Source of the DNA: an uncultured Armatimonadota bacterium
GTDB taxonomy: Bacteria > Armatimonadota > UBA5829 > DTJY01
Reading direction: 5' to 3'
Assembly (NCBI GenBank): GCA_937875395.1
Contig: CALNCU010000332.1
Coordinates: forward strand, 1 to 38,343
DNA: 38,343 nt
How positions within the stretch are numbered: the first letter of the stretch is position 1; each line of letters begins with the position of its first letter. The notes beneath the pieces are model-generated. The model was not told where the DNA came from. It saw nothing but the letters and a program-made list of their open reading frames with translations, and made no database searches. Shown piece after piece: positions 32,278 to 38,343 of this stretch. The translations under genes were made by a program, and so were the position numbers.

Positions 32278-33294
32278 TTAAATACTTACGTTTGCGGCGC
32301 CTTCATAGGCGGCCTTCTGCGCGGTAAGCGCAATCTCCGCTGAACGGAGCACATCTTCCGTGGTGAGGGTGCACTTTTCCCGCTCACCCTTGATCTCGTT
32401 CAGGAAGGATATGAAGTAGCCGCCGGTAGCCGCCGGAGCGGGTTCAAGAACCTCTATAGTCTGGCTGTCCAGAGAGGCAAGGGTTACGCCCTGCGCGCTG
32501 CAGCTTGTCTCCAGCATCCCCTTCTCCCCATGAACTGTGAGCCTCCAGTACTGGTCCATCTTGTAGCCCATGCCCCCCGGCGCAAAGTAGGAGACATCTC
32601 CCAGAATCCCGCAGCCGTTCTCCATGGTGAGCATGAACTGCCCTCCATCGTCAAAGTAAGGCACCTGCGGGATGAAGGCATTCCAACTTCTGGCAGCGTT
32701 TATGCGGGCAAAATCATGGCCCGTGATCCAGGGGATAATATCAAAGGCGTGGATGCCTATATCGTTTATGGTGCCGCCGTGCTTGCCTTCTTCAAAGTAC
32801 CATGCGGGACGGCTGCCGTAGTTTAGCGGATGCTGGCCAAAGACTGTGATTGCCTGTACGCGCCCTATTCCTCCGCTTCTCACAATCTCCCTTACTTTTA
32901 TAAAGTTTCCGCCGTCTCTAAGATCCAGCTGGCAGCCCACGGAGAGCCCCTTCTCAGATGCAAGATTCCTTATGAGGCGGAGTTCCGGCAGGCTGGTGCA
33001 TATGGGTTTGTCTGATATAACGTGCTTGCCGTGGCGGAGCGCCTGTATAATTATGCTTCCGCGCCTGCCATAGTAATCTCCCACGGCCAGGATATCAAAA
33101 TCCACGCCGGCAAGCATCTCATCAAAAGAAGTATGCGTTACCGTGATGGCCCCCGCCTTTGTAATCTCTTCGCGAGTTGCCGCATCCTCCTCGCACGCGG
33201 CAACCACTTCCACTCCATCCATCTCCTTTGCATGGTTGTAGACGGCGAAGATGTGCCCGTGCCTTAATCCCATAAACGCAATCTTTAAAGCCAA
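32278..33294 (-). CDS. Gfo/Idh/MocA-family oxidoreductase
   Basis: A 338-residue dehydrogenase. The Rossmann N-terminus is unusual, reading ALKIAFMGLRHGHIFAVYNH, with the family glycine pattern altered (GLRHGH for GxGxxG), as in a subset of Gfo/Idh proteins. The dinucleotide-linked motif SDKPICTSL replaces EKP. NDIGIHAFDIIPWITG carries the histidine-aspartate pair of the C-terminal domain. The substrate is unknown, probably a sugar or cyclitol derivative. It is monocistronic between the AAA relic and the DUF6754 operon; a TGCCGGG/CCCGGCA hairpin lies just downstream (about 32191-32222). Confidence 0.85.
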   Translation of the reverse strand: MALKIAFMGLRHGHIFAVYNHAKEMDGVEVVAACEEDAATREEITKAGAITVTHTSFDEMLAGVDFDILAVGDYYGRRGSIIIQALRHGKHVISDKPICTSLPELRLIRNLASEKGLSVGCQLDLRDGGNFIKVREIVRSGGIGRVQAITVFGQHPLNYGSRPAWYFEEGKHGGTINDIGIHAFDIIPWITGHDFARINAARSWNAFIPQVPYFDDGGQFMLTMENGCGILGDVSYFAPGGMGYKMDQYWRLTVHGEKGMLETSCSAQGVTLASLDSQTIEVLEPAPAATGGYFISFLNEIKGEREKCTLTTEDVLRSAEIALTAQKAAYEGAANVSI

Positions 33295-33324
33295 TTTCCT
33301 TCCTCCTGTGCCTTTCTTAAAGTT

Positions 33325-33760
33325 CTATTCTTTGCCGGATACGGAGACCGTAGCCTTTACGGAACTTGCCGGCCTGGCCCTGCCCCTCGCCCAGTCCCTT
33401 ATCTGGTCTATGCCCTCCTTCATTGTCTGGGAGAGCGGAACCGTGGATTTTATGCTTGCGAGCAGAATCTCAGTATTCAAATCCTGCCGCTTGTCAAATG
33501 TGTCGAAGAGCGCCGCGATAAGGCCTCCTCAATTTCTGCGCCGCTGAAGCCTTCCGATGCCTCCGCAAGCGTCTTAAGATCAAACGCCTCCGGTTTGCGG
33601 CCCCTCTTGGTAATATGAATCTTGAGTATATCCTCGCGCTCCGCCCTGTCCGGCAGGTCCACAAAGAAGATCTCGTCGAACCGCCCTTTGTGCAGGAGTT
33701 CCGGAGGGAGCTGGGAGATGTTGTTAGCAGCCGCCACCACAAATACCGGCACCGGATAAA
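33325..33760 (-). pseudogene. Ycf46-like AAA ATPase remnant (5'-truncated, frameshifted)
   Basis: On the minus strand, PVFVVAAANNISQLPPELLH, then KGRFDEIFFVDLPDRAERED and LAEASEGFSGAEIEEAL match the second half of a stand-alone AAA ATPase of the Ycf46/FtsH-like type, including sensor-1 and arginine-finger regions. At about 33520 the frame breaks; resuming one base on restores ALFDTFDKRQDLNTEILLAS and MKEGIDQIRDWARGRARPAS down to TAG at 33325. A missing C in the CCC expected before TTATC explains the shift. Nothing before about 33760 resembles the ATPase, so Walker A and most of the protein are gone. Confidence 0.82.
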
Positions 33761-33879
33761 AGGGATTTTCTCTTATATACCCGCAATTAGTATACTCACT
33801 GAAAAATACTAACATGCGGCTACGGCGTTGTCAATTGAATGCACAGCGGTATCTGGAAACTTATGCCATATATAAATAA

Positions 33880-33913
33880 AAAGGGTCCGGAAGATTCAAC
33901 TTCCGGGCCCTTT
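33880..33913 (-). terminator. Terminator of the WD40 lipoprotein gene
   Basis: A 14-base stem with one G-T pair, AAAGGGTCCGGAAG (33880-33893) and CTTCCGGGCCCTTT (33900-33913); on the minus strand the stem ends in a T-rich run. Confidence 0.82.
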
Positions 33914-33934
33914 GCGATTGCTAATTCCCGGCAT

Positions 33935-34930
33935 CTACCAGGACATATCCTGGAACTGGTCGCCGGTGCCCATGGCATCGAATGACATCGATACACCGCC
34001 TGTCACCGTATCCAGCATGCGGAATTTCTTGTCATCATACCGGATAAACGCAGTCTTGAAATCCCCGGAAATGGATGACCGGTAAGGTATAACAGCGGGC
34101 CCCAGCGCGCCCTCATCGGTGCCGTCGGCTACCCGGTATTTATGCAAAGTGCCGGTAAAGCCTGCGGTAGCTATGCTATTGCCATCGGGAAGGAAGAAGA
34201 GGACACTTGCGCCGGATATATCCGCAGGCGAGCCTGTCCTGGTGCCATCCGATGTCTTCCAGAACCTTACTTTTTCATTAATATTCGCGGTTGCAAGTAT
34301 CTGTCCATCCGGCGAGAAGGCTATAGTTTCAATCGTTGATGTGTTATTTCCAACGTTTACAAAAAAATCTGTACTTATATTCCAGATCTTCACGGCGCCG
34401 CCTGTGCCGCCTGCAGCCAGGTATTTTCCGTCGGGTGAGAAGGCCATAATCTTTACCCTTTCACCCAGGTCAAATTTGTAATCGCACATCCCTGTCTGCT
34501 GGTTCCATAACATAACTACGTTAGCATCCGGGGCAGAATCACCTGCAACTGCAATGTATCTGCCATCCGGGGAGGATGCGATTCCCTGGGTATTAAGAGT
34601 ACATCCGCAGTTGAAGCTTCCAACAACAGCCCCCGTCGAGACATTATAGATGTTAATGACGCCGCTTCCCGACACAACGGCAACATCCATCCCTCCGCCG
34701 ACAAAAGTCGCTGCGCCTATTACATCAGAATTGACAATGGTTTGTGCTAACCCGGTCCTTGTATTCACAATATTGAAGTTCTTGCCGCTCACGGCTCCAT
34801 AGGCCGCTATATTTGTATAATCCGGCTGTGAGCCCGAGGAGCCGCCGCCGCAGCCGGAAAGCATGAAGGAAAACGGAATCAAGATGCTACATAAAGCAAT
34901 ACGAAATCTCTCTGTTTTAGAACAACGCAT
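33935..34930 (-). CDS. WD40-repeat lipoprotein
   Basis: A 331-residue lipoprotein. The signal peptide ends in the lipobox LSGC with Cys27 followed by GGGSSGS, so the mature protein is membrane-anchored on the outer side of the inner membrane or in the outer membrane. It then forms a beta-propeller with repeats SPDGRYIAVAGDSAPDANVV, SPDGKYLAAGGTGGAVKIWN, SPDGQILATANINEKVRFWK and LPDGNSIATAGFTGTLHKYR, each of the WD40 type. Such propellers are scaffolds for protein binding. It has its own terminator and no partner gene beside it. The repeats diverge toward the C-terminus, where the last blade is hard to place. Confidence 0.85.
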   Translation of the reverse strand: MRCSKTERFRIALCSILIPFSFMLSGCGGGSSGSQPDYTNIAAYGAVSGKNFNIVNTRTGLAQTIVNSDVIGAATFVGGGMDVAVVSGSGVINIYNVSTGAVVGSFNCGCTLNTQGIASSPDGRYIAVAGDSAPDANVVMLWNQQTGMCDYKFDLGERVKIMAFSPDGKYLAAGGTGGAVKIWNISTDFFVNVGNNTSTIETIAFSPDGQILATANINEKVRFWKTSDGTRTGSPADISGASVLFFLPDGNSIATAGFTGTLHKYRVADGTDEGALGPAVIPYRSSISGDFKTAFIRYDDKKFRMLDTVTGGVSMSFDAMGTGDQFQDMSW

Positions 34931-35104
34931 TTACTGTACCTCTTTCTACGAATAATAACGATTGAATCGGCTTTAAGGCGAACTTCCAATTTACAGCTCT
35001 ACTATTGTGTAAGCTTACCAGCAAGGACAATATATGTCAAGGGTATACTGTTCCCGGCGTAACATGCTGAACGGCAATCCGGTTTCACATGCGTTTGTTT
35101 TACA

Positions 35105-35133
35105 TTGCAAAATCTTATAATTGCAAATATACT
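35105..35133 (+). promoter_or_regulatory. Sigma-70-type promoter for the aldolase operon
   Basis: TTGCAA (35105-35110) and TATACT (35128-35133) with a 17-base spacer, about 52 bases before the predicted start codon of the aldolase. A second -10-like TATAAT lies at 35116-35121. Confidence 0.6.
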
Positions 35134-35191
35134 AGGTTGGTGAGTTTCATCTCGGCGTACAACAATCCAGATGGTTAAATAGAGGATCAGC

Positions 35192-35947
35192 ATGGAAATC
35201 AACAATCTAGAAAAATTCCGCGACACAATGGCCGGACGCACTGCAATAGGCACCGTTATCACACTCTCCGACCCGGCGGTGAGCGAACTTGCCGCCGATG
35301 CCGGATTCGATTTCACTTGGATAGATGCCGAACACGCACCGCATACCCTGGAATCCATAATGGGACACGTGATGGCGGTGCGCGGCACCAACTGCGCCCC
35401 GCTGGTAAGAGTGCCCTGGAACGAGCCGGGCATCATCAAGCCAATACTAGATCTTGCGCCCGCCGGAGTAATCATCCCCATGGTAAACACCGTCAAGGCA
35501 GCAAGGGAAGCCGTTGCCGCCTGCAAGTACCCGCCCCAGGGAATCCGGGGATGCGGCGTGCGCAGAGGCGTGCGTTACGGCGCAACACCCTTTAAAGATT
35601 ACCTGAAACAATCGGAATCAGACCCCATGGTGATAGTTCAGATAGAGCATATTGAGGCGGTGAAGAACCTTGATGCCATCCTGAAAGTACCGGGGATAGA
35701 CAGCATCTGCGTTGGACCCTGCGACCTTTCCGGCTCAATGGGAAAGCTAAACCAGACCGATGACCCGGAAGTCTGCCGTGTTATCAATGAAATCTGCGCC
35801 AAGACCAAGGAAGCCGGATTGCTCCTGGGAACCGCCGGCGGCCCCCTCCCCGTGTGGCAGCAGCGCGGCGTAAACTGGATAGCGCTCACAAGCGACTGCG
35901 GCAGCATGTTTGCCCAGTCCCGTCAGATTCTGGAGGCCTGCCGTTGA
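35192..35947 (+). CDS. HpcH/HpaI-family class II aldolase
   Basis: A 251-residue aldolase of usual length. DFTWIDAEHAPHTLES holds the catalytic His (DAEH), PLVRVPWNEPGIIKPILDLA the substrate-binding Arg, QIEHIEAVKNLDAIL the metal-binding Glu, and SICVGPCDLSGSMG the metal-binding Asp. GAAGGGP-like LLGTAGGPLPVWQQRGVNWI closes the barrel. Family members cleave 2-keto-3-deoxy acids such as 2-keto-3-deoxy-L-rhamnonate (RhmA) or 4-hydroxy-2-oxoheptanedioate. Its stop overlaps the start of a 2-hydroxyacid dehydrogenase, so the two act on linked intermediates. The exact substrate is not set by sequence. Confidence 0.9.
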   Translation: MEINNLEKFRDTMAGRTAIGTVITLSDPAVSELAADAGFDFTWIDAEHAPHTLESIMGHVMAVRGTNCAPLVRVPWNEPGIIKPILDLAPAGVIIPMVNTVKAAREAVAACKYPPQGIRGCGVRRGVRYGATPFKDYLKQSESDPMVIVQIEHIEAVKNLDAILKVPGIDSICVGPCDLSGSMGKLNQTDDPEVCRVINEICAKTKEAGLLLGTAGGPLPVWQQRGVNWIALTSDCGSMFAQSRQILEACR

Positions 35948-36879
35948 AAATTGCCATGATTACTGCCGAAGAATGCGGAATTCCGGCCGCCGCGCTGGCG
36001 GAGATTCGTAAAAACGGGCTGGAAATAGTCTGCCGGAAGTGCCGGACAGAGACCGATCTGCTTGACACGGCCTCTGACGCCCAGGTGCTGTGGATGTTTG
36101 GTCCAAATCCGGTTGTCACCCCGGAAGTATTAGAGAAGCTGCCCCAGTGCCGGGCAATCTTCCGCAGCGGCAGCGGCCTGGATGCCCTCCCCGTATTGCG
36201 CGCAACAGAGCTTGGAATAGCCGTCTGCAACACGCCGGAATCCATTGCAGAATCCGTAGCAGAGCATGCGGTGGCACTACTTCTATCCCTGGTACGCCAG
36301 GTTCCGCAGTTTGACCGCGAAGTACGCGGCGGCGAATGGAATTCAGGGAATAATCGAACTCACTGGCATCTTAGCGGGCGCACGCTGGGGTTGGTAGGCT
36401 ACGGCCGGATCGCCCGGGATGTGGAGCGGATGGTGAGCGGATTCAGGATGAGGGTGATACATTTTGATCCATTCTCCCCAGCTTCCACACCGCTGGATGA
36501 ACTGCTTAAAGAATCGGATTTTGTATCTCTGCACTGCCCGCTGAACGAATCTACACATCATCTGATGGGGACTGAACAGTTTAAGCTGATGAAGCCGGGG
36601 GCGCTGCTAGTAAACACCTCCCGCGGCCCGGTGATAGATGAAGCAGCGCTAATTGCCGCCCTCAAAAGTGGCCGGCTTGGTGGAGCGGCACTGGACGTAA
36701 CAACGGAAGAGCCGCCCGCGCCGGATAATCCCCTAAGACAATTGGATAACGTAATACTCACGCCGCACGTGGCAGCCTTTTCCGGAGATTTTGAGAAGAA
36801 CTTCTGGGATTGCTCGGTAAAGAAGCTTATTGCACTTAAGTCAGGCAACTTTAAGGAGGAGAGCGTCAACCTTAAATAA
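35944..36879 (+). CDS. D-isomer specific 2-hydroxyacid dehydrogenase
   Basis: A 311-residue NAD-dependent dehydrogenase starting at TTG 35944, with GGAGG seven bases upstream; it overlaps the aldolase stop as TTGA. The frame runs 30 codons further up but into the aldolase gene. The core has the nucleotide fold TLGLVGYGRIARDVERMV. LMKPGALLVNTSRGPVIDEA carries the catalytic Arg (SRG), LDVTTEEPPAP the Glu, and ILTPHVAAFSG the His. It reduces 2-keto acids to D-2-hydroxy acids or the reverse. A product or by-product of the aldolase, such as pyruvate or a related keto acid, is a plausible substrate. Confidence 0.9.
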   Translation: MKIAMITAEECGIPAAALAEIRKNGLEIVCRKCRTETDLLDTASDAQVLWMFGPNPVVTPEVLEKLPQCRAIFRSGSGLDALPVLRATELGIAVCNTPESIAESVAEHAVALLLSLVRQVPQFDREVRGGEWNSGNNRTHWHLSGRTLGLVGYGRIARDVERMVSGFRMRVIHFDPFSPASTPLDELLKESDFVSLHCPLNESTHHLMGTEQFKLMKPGALLVNTSRGPVIDEAALIAALKSGRLGGAALDVTTEEPPAPDNPLRQLDNVILTPHVAAFSGDFEKNFWDCSVKKLIALKSGNFKEESVNLK

Positions 36880-36895
36880 TGCGTGCGGCCCTGCC

Positions 36896-37174
36896 TTATG
36901 CCTTTGCCGCAAACCCGTAAAACTCGCCCGTCGGTTCGCCCCACACTGCATCTACCCGCTCTACATGCGCACGTGTGGGGCCCACTCTAAGCGCGCCAAG
37001 GTACTTTGCCAAAAGACCCTCATTCCCTTCCGCCATAACCTCCACCTCCCCGCCGGGAAGATTGCGCACGTAGCCAGAGAGGTTCATGCTCCGCCCAAGC
37101 TCCCGCGCAAAGTACCTGAAGCCCACGCCCTGCACCCTGCCGTAAATCTTTGCCAAAAGACGCTTGTCTGCCAT
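36896..37174 (-). CDS. acyP: Acylphosphatase
   Basis: A 92-residue enzyme starting at ATG 37174 with AGGAGGGGG upstream; a longer frame to 37213 is not supported. KIYGRVQGVGFRYFAR holds the phosphate-binding loop with catalytic Arg20, and LSGYVRNLPGGEVEVMAEGN holds Asn38, both fixed in the family. VGPTRAHVERVDAVW and TGEFYGFAAKA close the small alpha/beta sandwich. It hydrolyses acyl phosphates such as 1,3-bisphosphoglycerate or acetyl phosphate in the cytoplasm. It ends just before, and converges with, the hydroxyacid dehydrogenase gene. Confidence 0.94.
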   Translation of the reverse strand: MADKRLLAKIYGRVQGVGFRYFARELGRSMNLSGYVRNLPGGEVEVMAEGNEGLLAKYLGALRVGPTRAHVERVDAVWGEPTGEFYGFAAKA

Positions 37175-37262
37175 ATGATACCCCCTCCTAAAAGATTCCG
37201 CCAGCACCTGCACTTATCCTGCCCAATACTGCAAGCAACATATTTTACACAGCACTAATTTA

Positions 37263-37291
37263 TTGACATTATACATTCCGCGAAGTATAAT
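37263..37291 (+). promoter_or_regulatory. Fully consensus promoter of the tmRNA
   Basis: TTGACA (37263-37268), 17 bases, TATAAT (37286-37291): a perfect match to the sigma-70 consensus. Predicted start near 37298 leaves a leader of about 53 bases to be cut off by RNase P. Confidence 0.88.
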
Positions 37292-37350
37292 AAATGTGTA
37301 GCGATTACAGGCTACGGTTAAACGGCAGCCCGCGCGGGTATGCCGATTGT

Positions 37351-37703
37351 GGGGGCGATTGGAGTCGACGGAGGACGTAGCTGCATAAGTGGCAAGCCGA
37401 GGCGCCGCTGGCCTCGTTAAAAGCGGCAAGCCAATAAACGGCAACAATAGCTACGCACTGGCTGCTTAATTAAGCAACCCGTCCGCCCGGCCTAATTCGG
37501 CGAGGCCGGTTTCGGGCGTCATTATAGCCGGATTACCCACGGAACAGCGCTTGCAGATTCCAAGGGGACATTAAAATCAAGCTGGCGTGGCGGAATCCTT
37601 CCTGCGGGAGTCCAATACGTAAGATTTAAATTGCAGGATAAGCTTGTAGAGGCTTATGCCGGCTGTTCTTTGGACCCGGGTTCAAGTCCCGGCGCCTCCA
37701 CCA
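37351..37703 (+). ncRNA. ssrA: tmRNA
   Basis: A 353-nt transfer-messenger RNA. The 5' end GGGGGCGATTGGAGTCGACG and the 3' end with GGTTCAAGTCCC and CGCCTCC-A-CCA form the tRNA-like acceptor (GGGGGCG with CGCCTCC, one G-T pair) and T arm. The tag frame begins at GGC 37440 after CCAATAAAC and reads GNNSYALAA, stop TAA at 37467-37469. By alignment with the E. coli RNA the resume codon lies at the same place after GCAA...TA. The RNA frees stalled ribosomes and marks the peptide for proteolysis with SmpB. The gene is solitary and is a common integration site for mobile DNA. Confidence 0.95.
37440..37469 (+). other. tmRNA tag reading frame (GNNSYALAA)
   Basis: GGC AAC AAT AGC TAC GCA followed by CTG GCT GCT TAA. 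Resume codon GGC (Gly) is used where E. coli has GCA. The final LAA is the usual ClpXP degron. Confidence 0.85.
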
Positions 37704-37732
37704 TATTGTGAAGTTGAAACTTTCTCTATAGA

Positions 37733-37768
37733 GAAGACCCCGCACGGGCCACCGGCGGGGGATTCTTC
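37733..37768 (+). terminator. tmRNA terminator
   Basis: GAAGA-CCCCGC (37733-37743) pairs with GCGGGG (37755-37760) and TCTTC (37764-37768), followed by GTTTT. Confidence 0.65.
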
Positions 37769-38218
37769 GTTTTAGGCGTGGATTTTGTGCTCGGTGGCGG
37801 CTTTCGCTGCGTTTCCCCCTGCCATTCTTCTTTGGACTTGATTTTCATCGGAAGCACATACTGAGGCCTAGTTTTTCTCTATTTGCCCCATTTCTCTCTG
37901 TTTTCTCTGGACTCGAGAAAATAAGTCCACAGGAGGTTTTGAGCTCAGATTTGGGGTGGTTGGGGGTTATTTTGTGGGGTAACGGGCGGAGTAGCGGAAT
38001 GAATTGGCACTTATTATCTGCCAACCCTATATTCTTAATAATATGATAGAAGAATCTGTCATATATATGCCTAATAGTATTAGCGACTAGTCCCTAACCC
38101 ATATATAGATAGCATACACGAGTAAAGTCTTACAGTTCACCCATATTAAATACTGAGCTGTATTGTCGCAATAATACTAGTGACTATTGCTATTAGAAAA
38201 TGGCAGGTATAGGAGCAA
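37769..38218. other. AT-rich gap between tmRNA and the insertion sequence
   Basis: No gene is visible on either strand. From about 38000 the base composition is more AT-rich than the coding regions. An imperfect inverted repeat of about 21 bases lies near 38072-38093 and 38176-38197 (ACTAGT ... TATTAG arms). This could be decayed island DNA beside the tmRNA. Confidence 0.4.
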
Positions 38219-38343
38219 TGTGACAAGCCCCCAAAGTATGTACCAGTTTTTAACTCGTACTTTGCACTAGGATATTGGGCTCAATAGTCTCAGGTGCAGG
38301 AGGCTTGTAACCAAGCGCGCTGTGCGGTCTTGACTCTGTTGTA
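38219..38343 (-). mobile_element. IS3-family-like insertion sequence, one end
   Basis: The element enters from the right edge. TGACAAGCCCCCAAAGTATG at 38221-38240 is the likely terminal inverted repeat, just after the transposase stop. The rest of the element lies beyond the window, so the other end and target duplication cannot be seen. Confidence 0.6.
38250..38343 (-). CDS. Transposase C-terminus (rve/IS3-type), partial
   Basis: The minus strand from the right edge reads TESRPHSALGYKPPAPETIE followed by PNILVQSTS and stop at 38250-38252. RPHSALGYxPPAPE is the hallmark end of DDE integrase-type transposases of the IS3 and IS481 families. Only the last 30 residues are in the window; the catalytic core is outside it. 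Confidence 0.85.
   Translation of the reverse strand, partial: TTESRPHSALGYKPPAPETIEPNILVQSTS

Noticed and set aside
36896..37213. Longer acylphosphatase starting at 37213
   Set aside because: The extra 13 residues are not conserved and AGGAGGGGG directly precedes the ATG at 37174.
38040..38200. Possible CRISPR or direct repeats in the AT-rich tail
   Set aside because: Only one imperfect inverted repeat is seen; there is no regular spacing or repeated unit.

Overview
The window looks like one chromosomal contig from a free-living, Gram-negative-type heterotrophic bacterium of about 50% GC. It has a lipoprotein signal, tmRNA, HslVU, XerC-type recombinase and a long CTC-form ribosomal protein L25. 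The mix of unlinked sugar genes (Gfo/Idh/MocA oxidoreductases, TIM-barrel isomerases/epimerases, GH130 phosphorylase, L-rhamnose isomerase, HpcH aldolase), a LacI regulator and KGG stress proteins resembles Armatimonadota-like or other poorly sampled phyla. That placement is inference; no rRNA gene is present. TTG and GTG starts behind good Shine-Dalgarno sites are common.

Layout. 1-914: an MFS exporter, open at the left edge, divergent from a small membrane peptide translationally coupled to an RseB/MucB-like protein. 2259-4875: GH130 phosphorylase, sugar isomerase and alpha/beta hydrolase on the minus strand. 5109-8350: acyl-CoA dehydrogenase followed by EtfB and a ferredoxin-fused EtfA. 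8492-12979: TPR protein, rhamnose isomerase, a small unknown, L25 and a hydrolase. 12980-13664 is a non-coding stretch. 13665-14585: amidohydrolase and a CAT-anticodon tRNA. 14833-17805: a LacI regulator with a likely operator, then an oxidoreductase and an isomerase. 18050-21583: xerC, hslV, a GNAT acetyltransferase, hslU. 21803-24599: DUF5335 protein, an acidic unknown, MarC and a RimK-like ligase.

24715-26385 is an array of five tandem KGG (GsiB-like hydrophilin) genes, one only 55 residues long, each with its own strong ribosome site and most with a distinct leader hairpin. It faces an RsbW-like anti-sigma kinase, which suggests a general stress or desiccation locus. 26992-28074 is a relative of cyanobacterial acyl-ACP reductase. 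28189-32073 is a six-gene operon of mostly membrane proteins of unknown role, including a DUF6754 protein; this is the best candidate for an undescribed system. 32278-34930: an oxidoreductase, a frameshifted and truncated AAA ATPase relic, and a WD40 lipoprotein. 35192-36879: an overlapping aldolase and 2-hydroxyacid dehydrogenase pair. 36896-37174: acylphosphatase. 37351-37703: tmRNA with a fully consensus promoter. The AT-richer tail ends in an insertion sequence whose transposase 3' end enters from the right edge.
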